Numbered from the stretch's first letter, positions 36,057 to 44,917 are shown. The stretch is DNA of 64,000 bases from Flavobacterium lipolyticum (GCF_020905335.1 NZ_JAJJMN010000001.1:1922001-1986000); one strand, 5' to 3'. The notes: generated by a model not told the origin, from the sequence alone. Numbers and translations: made by a program.

Positions 36057-37244
36057 TTATGTAATCTTTGTTTTGTTCTTCGCGCTGAAAGCGGTTAAAA
36101 GTAAATAACTTACCAGACCTGCTGAGAGCGCTAAAACGGATGCTAAAATAAGACTTCCCACGATATATTGTGTTGCATTTTTTTGAATATCATCGAGTGT
36201 AACCGAACCATTTGCAGTTAGCATAACATCGTTTGAAACAAAGTAACTTCCCATTTTTAAAGATCCGTAAATAACAAAAGGAATGAAAGGCGGAAAACTC
36301 ACATTTGAAGCTAAAAAAGCAATCACTTTGTTAAGCTTAAATAAGGTAGCAAAAGTTAAAAGCAAGATGGTTTGGAACCCCCAAAAAGGAGAAATTCCGA
36401 TAAAAATTCCCAAAGCAATTGCTGCCGATTTTTTAAAATTGGAATCACTACTTTCTAAAATGTCTTCCAAAAAGAATTTTTTAAAACCTTTTTTTTTTGC
36501 TTTTCTAAAAAAGTCTCTGGGTTTGATGTACAGCAATGCCCAAATGACCAAAACGGTATTTAATATGCTGATGCGGGTAAAGTCTTTAAACGGACGAAAA
36601 TGAGAAACACGTTCAGCAGGATCGTACAAAATTTGAACAGGAATATTTTTAACCACAATACCTTTCCAGGCAGAGCGAACAATTACTTCAATTTCGAATT
36701 CAAACTTATTGGTATAAAATTGTTTCGGAATGAGTTTCAAAGGATACAGTCGGTAACCGGATTGAGTATCGTCGAGTTGAATTCCGGTTTCAAATTTAAA
36801 CCAGAAATTAGAAAACTTATTTCCGAAACTGCTCTTTTTAGGAACATTTTCCTGAGTCATATTTCGGCTCCCAATCAATAAAGAATTAGGTTGGTTTTGA
36901 ATCTCGGCAATAAAATTCGGAATATCGGTAGCAAAATGCTGTCCGTCTGAATCAATTGTAATCGCGTATTCAAAATCTAATTCGATTGCTTTTCTGAAAC
37001 CATTTCGTAAGGCTCTTCCTTTTCCCAGATTTTTAGGATGATGAATCTGAGTGTATTGCGAATAGTGTTTCAGAATTTCAGAAGTTTCATCGGTCGAACC
37101 GTCATTAACAATAATGACATTTGAAGTGAAATCTAAAACAGAATCCAACACTCTTTTCAATGTTTTGTGATTATTGTACGTGGGTACAATCACACAAAAA
37201 TTTGTAGCGTTTAGTAATTCCTGCTGTGGTAAAGTAGGTATCAT
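36057..37244 (-). CDS. Glycosyltransferase family 2 fused to DUF2062
   Basis: A 395-residue protein. Residues about 14-215 are a GT2 domain of the dolichyl-phosphate sugar transferase type (CVIVPTYNNHKTLKRVLDS region; IIVNDGSTDET; TIDSDGQHF carrying the metal-binding DxD-like DSD). Residues about 245-390 carry helices of the DUF2062 type (GIFIGISPFWGFQT). Flexirubin clusters in Bacteroidota often include such a protein. Whether it glycosylates the pigment or a carrier lipid is not known. Confidence 0.85.
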   Translation of the reverse strand: MIPTLPQQELLNATNFCVIVPTYNNHKTLKRVLDSVLDFTSNVIIVNDGSTDETSEILKHYSQYTQIHHPKNLGKGRALRNGFRKAIELDFEYAITIDSDGQHFATDIPNFIAEIQNQPNSLLIGSRNMTQENVPKKSSFGNKFSNFWFKFETGIQLDDTQSGYRLYPLKLIPKQFYTNKFEFEIEVIVRSAWKGIVVKNIPVQILYDPAERVSHFRPFKDFTRISILNTVLVIWALLYIKPRDFFRKAKKKGFKKFFLEDILESSDSNFKKSAAIALGIFIGISPFWGFQTILLLTFATLFKLNKVIAFLASNVSFPPFIPFVIYGSLKMGSYFVSNDVMLTANGSVTLDDIQKNATQYIVGSLILASVLALSAGLVSYLLLTAFSAKNKTKIT

Positions 37245-37262
37245 GAGTTTTTTTTCCTTTAT

Positions 37263-37748
37263 CTACTTCACAAATTGTTTCTCTTTCTCAGAGAAACTCT
37301 TTGATTGTAAAACAAAGTTTTTTAGATATTCTTTTAAAGCAGCACTTTGCTCTGCGTAATGCTCGGTGAGGTATTTTCTGTCTTCTTTAATGTTTTTTCT
37401 ATAGCCGGTAATTCCAGGAACGTTCTCCTGAATACTCAGCCGAATCATTCTCATTTCGATATTATTGGGATCATTTTTTATAGTGGCTTCCAATAATTTT
37501 GCGCCTTCTTTAAAACGATCCATTTTATCTTTTAACCGGTTTTTAAATTTCGAATCCAATAAAATAGAAGCCGCTTTATAGGCTACCAGAATTTTATCAT
37601 CGTTGGCAGAAATACCAGAAAGTTTTTCTGAAAATTCTTTAGCGTTTGCTTCTGATTTTGTGACGTCGGCATACATTTTTCTGATGCTGGACAAATCCGG
37701 AGTACTCACAAAATGAACCCATAAAAACAATGACAATACTAATTTCAT
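37263..37748 (-). CDS. Hypothetical exported protein of the pigment cluster (161 aa)
   Basis: Begins with a hydrophobic stretch (MKLVLSLFLWVHFVST) likely to be a signal sequence, followed by a mainly helical, Lys-rich protein (KMYADVTKSEANAKEFSEKL, MRMIRLSIQENVPGITGYR). No family is recognised with confidence. It sits 2 bases after the hotdog-protein gene and 18 bases before the GT2-DUF2062 gene on the same strand, so it is part of that transcript. Confidence 0.6.
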   Translation of the reverse strand: MKLVLSLFLWVHFVSTPDLSSIRKMYADVTKSEANAKEFSEKLSGISANDDKILVAYKAASILLDSKFKNRLKDKMDRFKEGAKLLEATIKNDPNNIEMRMIRLSIQENVPGITGYRKNIKEDRKYLTEHYAEQSAALKEYLKNFVLQSKSFSEKEKQFVK

Positions 37749-37750
37749 AG

Positions 37751-38122
37751 TTATATTTTTTTGTACACATTGCTCAGTTTCAGCGCAACGGTGTCGTTAA
37801 AAAAAGTGGTGTTTTTCACCTTAACCAAATCTTCTTCTGTTGTAACAATATCAAGTTCTAAGCGTAATTCCGGATTTACTTCGGGATTGATTAGCGCCAT
37901 AAATTTCACATTGGAAAGTGTCTGCATGATCAAAGTACTTTTGGTGATAGACTCCGTAAGTTCTTTAATAATCTGAATCATGCAAACTCCAGGCATAATC
38001 GGATTGCCCGGGAAATGACCTTTGAAAACGTCGTGTTTTTCATTGATCAGAATCGAAATTGTGTATTTAGAATCTCCTGTTTTTTCTTCGGAAAGAACTT
38101 TGTAAAAATCTTTTAAAACCAT
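37751..38122 (-). CDS. FabZ/FabA-like hotdog 3-hydroxyacyl-ACP dehydratase
   Basis: The ATG at 38122 (MVLKDFYKVL) is preferred to the one at 38155, which would overlap the preceding porin gene. The 123-residue hotdog domain carries FKGHFPGNPIMPGVCMIQII: the dehydratase His is present, but the usual downstream Glu (PGVxxIE) is Gln. It may dehydrate polyene intermediates or act as a thioesterase-like binding partner. Confidence 0.75.
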   Translation of the reverse strand: MVLKDFYKVLSEEKTGDSKYTISILINEKHDVFKGHFPGNPIMPGVCMIQIIKELTESITKSTLIMQTLSNVKFMALINPEVNPELRLELDIVTTEEDLVKVKNTTFFNDTVALKLSNVYKKI

Positions 38123-38129
38123 ATTTTTT

Positions 38130-38744
38130 TTATTTGCCAAAAGGATAAGAAACACCTATTTGAAAACTAACATTTGTATTATAATCTCTAAACCAATAAT
38201 CATTATTGTTACCGTTGCTGCCGTAATAATCACTATCAAGAACATCCACAATTCCTTTTTTGAAACGAGCCTCAAAAGTCAATCCGGAAGGTAATCTATA
38301 ACCAATACCCATTATAAAAGCCAGATCAATATCTGATTTTTCATAAAGCAAGTTGTCTTGTAATCTAAAATCTAAAGTGGGCCCAGCCTGAAACTGAAAG
38401 CCATTTTTTAAAGTAAATTTATTGACTACAGCAATGGAAAGATAATCAATTTCTAAATCTTTCGAACTCACAACATCATTGCCATTATTATAACTGATAA
38501 AAGTTTTAACGTTACTCGCTCCTTGCTGGCTATACGTGATTTCCGGTTGTAAAGTGTAAATTTTAGTCAATTTGATTTCACCAAAACCTCCAATATAAAA
38601 ATCAGTTTTATAGTCGGAACGTGTATTGGAGAATGTAGAAAAAGAAGCTCCTGCTCTCAGACCAGGTTTAAAGGTAACTTGTGCCTGTGAACTTGTTACG
38701 GCAAACAAGGCCAATACGATAATTATTAAATTTCTTTTGTTCAT
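38130..38744 (-). CDS. Outer membrane beta-barrel protein (porin-like), copy 1
   Basis: A 204-residue exported protein (signal cleavage near SSQA-QVTF) with alternating aromatic/hydrophobic strands and a C-terminal aromatic-containing strand (SFQIGVSYPFGK). The fold matches the small outer membrane beta-barrel family PF13568. It is a tandem paralogue of the next gene, with shared FKPGLRAGASFS/VSPGLRGGLNIS starts and GLTFEARFKKGIVD/GLTFEARLKQGLVD segments. It may insert the pigment into, or simply reside in, the outer membrane. Confidence 0.8.
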   Translation of the reverse strand: MNKRNLIIIVLALFAVTSSQAQVTFKPGLRAGASFSTFSNTRSDYKTDFYIGGFGEIKLTKIYTLQPEITYSQQGASNVKTFISYNNGNDVVSSKDLEIDYLSIAVVNKFTLKNGFQFQAGPTLDFRLQDNLLYEKSDIDLAFIMGIGYRLPSGLTFEARFKKGIVDVLDSDYYGSNGNNNDYWFRDYNTNVSFQIGVSYPFGK

Positions 38745-38752
38745 GATTTAAA

Positions 38753-39385
38753 TTATTTTACTTTGAACGTGTAACTAATACCAATCTGGAAAACCTGATT
38801 TAAAGTAATGTCATCATAATAGCGTCTGTTATTATCATTATCATAATCATATCCGTCGTAGCCATAAATATCAACTAATCCTTGTTTCAATCGGGCTTCA
38901 AAAGTTAATCCGTTTGGAAGGGTATATCCAACTCCGCCAACAATAGCAAAGTCAACATCAACAGGGTTCTCGCCAAATTTGTCAAAATTATCATTGGTTT
39001 TTAAATCTATTGATGGTCCTGCTAATACGTGGAAACCTTTTCCTTTAAAATTAAATTTAGCCACAGCTCCAAGTGTAAGATAGTTGATTTCGGCTTTCTG
39101 GCTTCTGCGACGGGAAGTATTGTTGTCAAAATCTAAATAAGACAAACGAATATCAGCGCCTTGTCTGGAATAATTTAACTCGGGCTGCAGCGTAAAATAT
39201 TTATTGAATTTTATAGCCATTAACGCACCCACATAAAAATCAGATTTTGAACTGCTATTCCCCGGCATATTACTTAAATCCGATATATTTAAACCTCCGC
39301 GTAATCCCGGACTAACCTTTACCTGGGCATTTGACGTTATAACTCCAATACATAAAACAAAGGCAATTACGGTTATTTTTTTCAT
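38753..39385 (-). CDS. Outer membrane beta-barrel protein (porin-like), copy 2
   Basis: A 210-residue paralogue of the preceding gene (signal cleavage near SNA-QVKV; GLTFEARLKQGLVDIYG; terminal strand VFQIGISYTFKVK). The loop near residues 170-190 is Tyr/Asp/Asn-rich (YDGYDYDNDNNRRYYDD), suggesting an exposed surface loop. The two copies are 8 bases apart and clearly arose by tandem duplication. Confidence 0.8.
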   Translation of the reverse strand: MKKITVIAFVLCIGVITSNAQVKVSPGLRGGLNISDLSNMPGNSSSKSDFYVGALMAIKFNKYFTLQPELNYSRQGADIRLSYLDFDNNTSRRRSQKAEINYLTLGAVAKFNFKGKGFHVLAGPSIDLKTNDNFDKFGENPVDVDFAIVGGVGYTLPNGLTFEARLKQGLVDIYGYDGYDYDNDNNRRYYDDITLNQVFQIGISYTFKVK

Positions 39386-39422
39386 TTTTGGTTTGATTTA
39401 AGTTTAGGTTTAGTTTAAATTT

Positions 39423-40058
39423 TTACTCTGATTTCAAATAATTTAATTCAATTTTCAGCTTAATATTTTGATGATTAATCAAAATTTTCTCCGCAAAAAT
39501 ATTGTTTTCTGAACTAAATGTCAGTGTAAATTTTTCTTTTGTTTTAGAAGACTGAACCACCTTTTCTAACTTTTGGTCTTTTTTGGAGACAAAAAGATAG
39601 TTGTCACGTTTTCCATCCTGTGATTTATAGATGTCAGCTGATTCGTTTTCGAATTGTTTTTGAAAGATATAATCTTTTTTCAGCAGCAAGCGAAAATCTT
39701 CTCTTAGCGTATTGATAAGGATTTTTCGGTCTAATTCGGATACAATCGAATTGATTTTAAAGTCTCTTTCAGAAATCTCAAAATCCATTAATTTGTTGCC
39801 AAATTCTGTTGTAAAAACAATACGATGTGTAGTGTCATTGATTTTTTTGGCGATGAAAATTCCAGACATTTCATGGCCGTAAACCGTAATGTTGGTTTTA
39901 TACACGTAATCGGTTTTTGAATCTGCGAAATAAGGGACCTGATAAGACGTTCGGTCTAATTTTTTAGGAGTATAGTTTTTTGTGACAGAACCACAAGAAA
40001 CCAGAACAATTGCAAGGAAGCAATTAATTATTAAAAACTGAATCGTCGATTTTTGCAT
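39423..40058 (-). CDS. Lipoprotein of the aryl polyene cluster (211 aa)
   Basis: Lipobox LVSCGSV (about Cys22) and a beta-rich remainder (VYKTNITVYGHEMSGIFIAKKIND, FTTEFGNKLMDFEI). Overlaps the LolA-like gene by 35 bases. Aryl polyene clusters of proteobacteria carry a DUF3261 lipoprotein beside LolA and MMPL genes, and this protein occupies that place, though I see only general resemblance. It probably helps place the lipid pigment in the outer membrane. Confidence 0.65.
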   Translation of the reverse strand: MQKSTIQFLIINCFLAIVLVSCGSVTKNYTPKKLDRTSYQVPYFADSKTDYVYKTNITVYGHEMSGIFIAKKINDTTHRIVFTTEFGNKLMDFEISERDFKINSIVSELDRKILINTLREDFRLLLKKDYIFQKQFENESADIYKSQDGKRDNYLFVSKKDQKLEKVVQSSKTKEKFTLTFSSENNIFAEKILINHQNIKLKIELNYLKSE

Positions 40059-40650
40059 TGATCACTTTATTTTTAAGTACAATTCGGGTATAATCTTCAG
40101 AGGATTCTAAGAGTTTTACCTGAACGACAGTTGCTTCTTCTTTGTCGAAAGTCAGTTCAATTTGTTTGATGTATTTTTTTAAAGTGGCATCTTTAGGAGC
40201 AAACTTAGCGATATTCTGTCCCTTTGATTTGAAATAAGAAATGACAAACTCCTTATCGTCAAACATATTACCGCTTACGCTTCCGACAATCAATTTGTTG
40301 ATTCTGCCAAAGATTTTGCTGTTGCCAATATCAACGGCACTTTTCTTCCCTTCGTCGTTAATCAGGATTTTCCCGTTTTTAAAAACAATGCTGTAATTGT
40401 ATGGTTTCTTGTATTGCCATTGTAATAAAGAAGGTTCTTTAAAAACCATTTTTCCCGAAGTCTCAATATCTTTCGATAAAAAGTCCAAGTGTTTGTACTG
40501 AACAAAATCGGTACTCAGGGTTTTGATTTTTTTGGAAACTACATTTACATCCTGCTTGAAAGCATTAATTTCGGCATCAGACATTTTTTGTTCCTGAGCC
40601 AACAAATTGCCTGAGATAAATAAAATTAAGAGTGCTATTTTAGTTTTCAT
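40024..40650 (-). CDS. LolA-like periplasmic carrier protein
   Basis: A 208-residue exported protein (signal cleavage near LLAQ-EQKM). It has the LolA fold signature: MKTLSTDFVQYKHL-like strand, ETSGKMVFKEPSLLQWQYKKPYNYSIVFKNGKILINDEG, then a series of beta strands. LolA carries lipoproteins across the periplasm. The cluster-specific copy is thought to carry the pigment or its acyl intermediate. It lies next to the lipoprotein gene with which it overlaps. Confidence 0.85.
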   Translation of the reverse strand: MKTKIALLILFISGNLLAQEQKMSDAEINAFKQDVNVVSKKIKTLSTDFVQYKHLDFLSKDIETSGKMVFKEPSLLQWQYKKPYNYSIVFKNGKILINDEGKKSAVDIGNSKIFGRINKLIVGSVSGNMFDDKEFVISYFKSKGQNIAKFAPKDATLKKYIKQIELTFDKEEATVVQVKLLESSEDYTRIVLKNKVINAKIDDSVFNN

Positions 40651-40768
40651 ATTTATTACGAATTGTGCTTTATTAGTTTGCCACAGATTAAAGGATTTTC
40701 GCAGATTAAAGTATTAAAATCCGTTTTTTATCCACGTCTTCGCGTAAGCGAATCAGCTTCATCCGCGT
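40651..40768. repeat. Spacer with degenerate 'cacagatt/cgcagattaaag' words
   Basis: The gap between the LolA-like and deacetylase genes contains CCACAGATTAAAGG, CGCAGATTAAAG, AAAATCCG and CGTCTTCGCGTAAGCGAATC. These are variants of the word family seen near 36.0 and 62.8-63.2 kb. No gene or clear terminator is present. Confidence 0.45.
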
Positions 40769-41545
40769 TCAGTTTTCATAAGCTTTCAGATTCAAAAGTT
40801 CTTCGGTTGAAATTACTTTATAATTGTTTTGCTGCAAAAATTGCAAAAACTGTTCCAGTACTAAAACAGAGTGTACTCCTGTGTCGTGCAAAAGTACAAT
40901 TCCTCCCGGAGAAATACGTTTTATGATTCGTTTGAAAATTAAACTTTGGTTGGTTGTGCCACCGTCCAATGAACGAATATTCCACCCAATTACTTTGTGG
41001 CCGGTACGTTTTAAAGCTCTTCGGATGGAGGGTGTCGTAACCCCGTAGGGCGGGCGGAAAAAATTTATTTTTTTGGAGGTGTACTTTTCTAAAAGAGCAT
41101 CCGTTTTCTGAATTTCAGTCGTGATTTTTGTAGCATTGTAAAAATCAAAAAAAGGAGAATGGCTGTACGAATGATTGCCAACCAAATGTCCTTCTGCTAT
41201 AATTTGTTGTACGATTTCAGGATGAGTTTCGATGTTTTTTCCGATGCAGAAAAAAGTAGCTTTGACCTCATATTTCTTTAAAAGAGTCAAAACTTCCGGA
41301 GTAAAAATAGAGGGTCCGTCATCAAAGGTAATCGCAATTTTCTTTTGGGTTTCCAATGAATTATTGCAGTAAGCTTTTACATGATAATTAGAAGAAATTA
41401 CAGCAGAGCCCACAGTATTTATGCCTAACCAAATTAAAACAATTGCGATAAACCATGCTCCGTTAATTGCTGTATAGAGATTCAGAAGAAGCAGTAGCAG
41501 CAATACAAAGAGAAAGAATAACGAAATGTTTTTATGCGTTATCAT
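40769..41545 (-). CDS. Polysaccharide deacetylase (NodB homology) membrane protein
   Basis: A 258-residue protein with two N-terminal hydrophobic segments (about residues 8-45) and a carbohydrate esterase 4 domain: ITFDDGPS (catalytic Asp and metal Asp), GNHSYSHSP (metal His residues), RPPYG and VLLHDTG. It would deacetylate an amino sugar or possibly another ester at the periplasmic face. Overlaps the preceding ketosynthase-like gene by 4 bases, so it is firmly in the operon despite an unexpected activity for pigment synthesis. Confidence 0.85.
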   Translation of the reverse strand: MITHKNISLFFLFVLLLLLLLNLYTAINGAWFIAIVLIWLGINTVGSAVISSNYHVKAYCNNSLETQKKIAITFDDGPSIFTPEVLTLLKKYEVKATFFCIGKNIETHPEIVQQIIAEGHLVGNHSYSHSPFFDFYNATKITTEIQKTDALLEKYTSKKINFFRPPYGVTTPSIRRALKRTGHKVIGWNIRSLDGGTTNQSLIFKRIIKRISPGGIVLLHDTGVHSVLVLEQFLQFLQQNNYKVISTEELLNLKAYEN

Positions 41546-42609
41546 TTTGAAAGTAACGTAAAACTATGGTTTTTTCCGTTGAGCTGATTGTACAATAAAA
41601 TCGTATTATAAGCCGGTCTTTCGACTGAATTTACTTTTATAATTTCAGGGATTTCCTGAGTTTTTAAAATTTTAGACGCCATCCATAAAGCAAAAGCCGA
41701 AGCGGTATCGTATTCACCACTCAAATGTTTGTAATACAATTGCGGAGTTTGAGCGAAGTCCTTTTGGGTTAGATTTTTATAATAATTTTCAAAATCTGCA
41801 TTACCGTCAAATCCTAAAATCAAGGCATCGACATCTGAAATTTCTAATTGATTGGATTTCAAAAAAAATCTGATTGCGGCTTCAATTTCATTTTCTTCCA
41901 GTGTATTTAGTATGGCAATGTCCAGTACTTCAGCATAGGTAGTCTCTTTTCGTTCATTTTCCAGAACAAAAAAACTGGCACCTTCTCCGTAAACGGCACC
42001 GCCTGTAGTAGCCTCTAAAAGGTTGTAGGGTTGCTGGCCGTCTGGTTTGATACGTCCTGACAATTTAAAAAGCGCAGTAGTGTAATCACCATTTTCATCC
42101 ACACCGCCCACAAGAACAGACTGTACTTCTTCTTCCTCAATTTGCATTTTAGCATCTAAAAGTGCCGATTCAAAAGAGACAGCTCCATTGACATAGGTAA
42201 AATTGTAACCGTTGCATTTTTGCAACAACGCAATTTGAGCGCCAACCGTATTATGTGTCGACTGGATGAATGAAGTTGGTGTTAAGAATTGCTCATTATT
42301 ATCGAGGATGTTGGTCAGGAATTTTTCAGAATCTTCAATACATCCTAATCCTGTTCCGGTAATAATGGCATCTACATTTTCAAGTTGTGCATCTTTCATG
42401 GCAATTGCCGAGGCCACGATTCCGTTTTTCACACCTTTTGCCATTCTTCTTATGGCAGCAGGAGAAATATAATCCTTGTAAACCGGCGGAACGATTTTAA
42501 GTACATTCTCGTCGAGGTTGTGTGTGGCTTCTTCTAAAAAAACAGTATCAAATGTTTTTTGAGTCGAAATACAACCTATTCCATTTATATATGTTTTTTT
42601 TAATTGCAT
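41542..42609 (-). CDS. Catalytically dead ketosynthase-like protein (chain-length-factor type)
   Basis: A 355-residue thiolase-fold protein aligned to ketosynthases by GYNFTYVNGAVSFESALLDAKM and GATTGGAVYGEGASFFVLE regions. The active-site Cys (usually in TACSSS) is replaced within VNGAVSFE, the HGTATP motif is replaced by LGFDGNAD, and KxxxGH is replaced by KHLSGEYD. Overlap of 10 bases with the active ketosynthase upstream suggests a KS/CLF heterodimer setting polyene length, as in aryl polyene systems. Confidence 0.82.
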   Translation of the reverse strand: MQLKKTYINGIGCISTQKTFDTVFLEEATHNLDENVLKIVPPVYKDYISPAAIRRMAKGVKNGIVASAIAMKDAQLENVDAIITGTGLGCIEDSEKFLTNILDNNEQFLTPTSFIQSTHNTVGAQIALLQKCNGYNFTYVNGAVSFESALLDAKMQIEEEEVQSVLVGGVDENGDYTTALFKLSGRIKPDGQQPYNLLEATTGGAVYGEGASFFVLENERKETTYAEVLDIAILNTLEENEIEAAIRFFLKSNQLEISDVDALILGFDGNADFENYYKNLTQKDFAQTPQLYYKHLSGEYDTASAFALWMASKILKTQEIPEIIKVNSVERPAYNTILLYNQLNGKNHSFTLLSK

Positions 42610-43802
42610 TTTGAGAAGATAAGAGTGGAACAGTTTCCTCCAAACCCAAAAGAGTTAGACAGAACATGTTCAATATTTTTATTCTTTAAAGTCGTTTGCG
42701 GTTTTAAGTCAAACTCTTCCATTGGAGTTTCAAAATTCAGATTGGGGTAAACCACATTATTCTGAATCGCCAGAACGCTGTAAACAGCTTCAATGGCGGC
42801 AGCAGCTGCCAAAGTATGTCCTGTATAAGGTTTTGTCGAACTAAAATCGGGTACTTTTTCATCACCGTAAATTCGAAGTATAGCTCTTCCTTCAGACAAA
42901 TCATTGTTGGGAGTAGCTGTTCCGTGCACGTTGATATAGTCAATTTCACTTGGTTTTAAACCCGAAACGTCAAAGGCTTTTTTCATGGCCAGGTAAGCAC
43001 CATCTCCATTTTCTGAAGAAGCCGTTTGGTGAAAAGCATCATTGGCATTGCCATAACCTGAAACACGGGCCAGAACTTTTTTGTTTTGTTTCTGAACGAC
43101 TTCATCGGATTCTAAAACCAGAAAAGCGGCTGCTTCACCCAGATTTAGTCCTTTTCGGTTGTTGTCGAAAGGTTTGTTGTAATCGTCAGATAAAATCATG
43201 AGGGTTTTGAATCCGTTGATCGTAAATTTTGCAAGAGCGTCAGTTCCGCCAACAATTACGCGGTCCAGTTTTCCGGATTTTATAAGTCTTGCTCCCAACA
43301 TAATTGCGTTTGCTGCCGATGAACAAGCCGTGCTTATAGTGGTTACAATTCCTTTTAAACCTAACTCGTCTGCAATTTTTTCGGCTACATCGCCAGCATC
43401 ATGACAAGTAATGTATTTGACAAGTTCAGGATGTTTGAAATAATCGTAATAATGCTTTTCGGTCATATCCATCCCACCCACGCTTGTCGCCGAAATGAGC
43501 CCGGTTCTGAATTCGTTTATCGCCGTGATTCCGGCATTTTTAACAGCCTGTTTCGCTGCAAAAGTGCCAATCATAGCAGTCCTCGAAAAGTTATTATCGG
43601 GAGTAAGTTCTAATTCCTGAACCAATTCATCATTAGTTTTTTTAATTTCACCTACCTTATTTATAGCAGCGTGAATCGTTTCAATGTTTTCGATACGCGT
43701 TACCGCAACTTTATTTTCGATTAACGAAATGTAATTTTCTTCGACTGAATTTCCAATCGAGGAGATAATTCCCATTCCGGTTATTGCAACACCTTTTTTC
43801 AT
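42600..43802 (-). CDS. Beta-ketoacyl-ACP synthase (active KS partner)
   Basis: A 400-residue FabF-type condensing enzyme. The full catalytic triad is visible: Cys in ISTACSSAANAIM, His in HGTATPNND, His in KPYTGHTLAAAAA, and a C-terminal NSFGFGGNCS loop. It decarboxylates malonyl-ACP and extends the polyene. Overlaps the dead KS-like gene by 10 bases, consistent with stoichiometric production of a heterodimer. Confidence 0.93.
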   Translation of the reverse strand: MKKGVAITGMGIISSIGNSVEENYISLIENKVAVTRIENIETIHAAINKVGEIKKTNDELVQELELTPDNNFSRTAMIGTFAAKQAVKNAGITAINEFRTGLISATSVGGMDMTEKHYYDYFKHPELVKYITCHDAGDVAEKIADELGLKGIVTTISTACSSAANAIMLGARLIKSGKLDRVIVGGTDALAKFTINGFKTLMILSDDYNKPFDNNRKGLNLGEAAAFLVLESDEVVQKQNKKVLARVSGYGNANDAFHQTASSENGDGAYLAMKKAFDVSGLKPSEIDYINVHGTATPNNDLSEGRAILRIYGDEKVPDFSSTKPYTGHTLAAAAAIEAVYSVLAIQNNVVYPNLNFETPMEEFDLKPQTTLKNKNIEHVLSNSFGFGGNCSTLIFSKCN

Positions 43803-43945
43803 TTAGATTATTGGATTGTTGGATTGTTTGGATTGTTGGACTATTCTTTTTGGCTCATAAAAGTTTTAAAAACTATTTTGAATTAGATTTTTGAATATTT
43901 TCATTTAAGAAATCTAAAAGTCTAATAATCCAACAATCTAAAAAT
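43803..43945. repeat. GGATTGTT tandem words and partial inverted copy
   Basis: The left part (43811-43840) contains about four near-copies of GGATTGTT; the right part (about 43917-43942) contains TAATAATCCAACAATCT, inverted to it. A long imperfect hairpin could form between the ACP and KS genes. No gene is present. Confidence 0.6.
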
Positions 43946-44203
43946 CTATTTAGTTCTGTTAGCGCTAATGTACGCCGCCATCGTTTCGATGGATTGAAAA
44001 ATGGTTTTTCCTTCTTTTGGGTCTACCAGTTTAATTCCGTAATCTTTATCTAGAATCACGATTAATTCAAGCGCATCAATGGAGTCTAAACCTAAACCAT
44101 CTCCAAACAAAGGATCGTTATCTGCAATATCTTCGATCGCGATATCTTCAAGGTTTAAAGTAGTAATGATTTTGTTTTTTAATTCTTCTTTTAATGCTTC
44201 CAT
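43946..44203 (-). CDS. Acyl carrier protein
   Basis: An 85-residue acidic four-helix carrier with the phosphopantetheine site GLGLDSIDALEL (Ser in DSI). Cluster-specific carrier that would hold growing polyene chains for the neighbouring KS, KS-like and dehydratase proteins. It begins 2 bases after the truncated KS-like gene upstream. A second ACP is encoded at 55133-55387. Confidence 0.93.
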   Translation of the reverse strand: MEALKEELKNKIITTLNLEDIAIEDIADNDPLFGDGLGLDSIDALELIVILDKDYGIKLVDPKEGKTIFQSIETMAAYISANRTK

Positions 44204-44205
44204 GA

Positions 44206-44823
44206 TTATTTATTGTATAATGTATTGATAGTTTCGTTGTTATATTTTGTGCTTTCTTCCTTGCTAATGGTGCAAAGAAAAGCCTTGTAATCGTCGTTGA
44301 AAAATTCTACCCAGCCACAAAGAACCCTGTCGGCTTTATTTGTATTCAGAAGAATAGTAGAATAATTGGACATAAATTCGGTGTTAAAGGCATCAAATAT
44401 AAAGAAAGAATTTTCACTTTTCAGCTGATGGCGGATACTTATTTCGCCCAGACAAATATTTGGCAGAGTATAAACAAAAACTGCCGGACTTGGGAAGTAG
44501 TTTTCTTTGTCGGAAATAGATTCCTGATACTTAACATCGGTATCTAAACTTGAGGATTTGTTGGCCAGAACCAAGGCAATATTGTTTTCTTTTTCATCAG
44601 AAGTTATCGGACTCAAAAGCAATTCAGCTCCTAAAAAAGCAAGCTTGCTCAAAGCATCCATTTTGAAAAACTTTGGGTATTGCAGGTCAAAATTGCGATA
44701 AGCCTGTTTTGAGAAATCACCAAAATTCGTCGGTTCAATTTTGAATACCGAAGTCCCGTTCAAAACAATTTCGTTGTTTTCAATGGTGCAATAGGATTGT
44801 ATGTTAGTTTTGTTTGGATTCAT
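44206..44823 (-). CDS. Truncated ketosynthase-like protein (205 aa, N-terminal half only)
   Basis: Corresponds only to the N-terminal region of a KS fold: FKMDALSKLAFLGAELLL, NIALVLANKSSSLDTDVKYQ and FPSPAVFVYTLPNICLGEISIRHQLKSEN. The nucleophile Cys segment reads FFIFDAFNTEFMS, so there is no catalytic residue, and the C-terminal half is absent. Homologues of this size are found in other flexirubin clusters, so it is probably a real accessory protein rather than a fragment. It could be a structural or chain-binding partner for an ACP. Confidence 0.7.
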   Translation of the reverse strand: MNPNKTNIQSYCTIENNEIVLNGTSVFKIEPTNFGDFSKQAYRNFDLQYPKFFKMDALSKLAFLGAELLLSPITSDEKENNIALVLANKSSSLDTDVKYQESISDKENYFPSPAVFVYTLPNICLGEISIRHQLKSENSFFIFDAFNTEFMSNYSTILLNTNKADRVLCGWVEFFNDDYKAFLCTISKEESTKYNNETINTLYNK

Positions 44824-44917
44824 TGTTTTAATTTAACACTAATTGCACAAATTAGCACGAATTGATTTTGGGGTTAAATTACACTAATTAATCTGTGAAA
44901 ATTAGTGCAATTCGCGG
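44824..44917. repeat. Spacer with CGAATTG/CAATTCGCGG inverted words
   Basis: AATTAGCACGAATTG and AATTAGTGCAATTCGCGG flank the centre of this spacer in inverted and direct forms, the same word family as at 35.96 and 47.15 kb. No open frame here looks coding. Confidence 0.5.
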
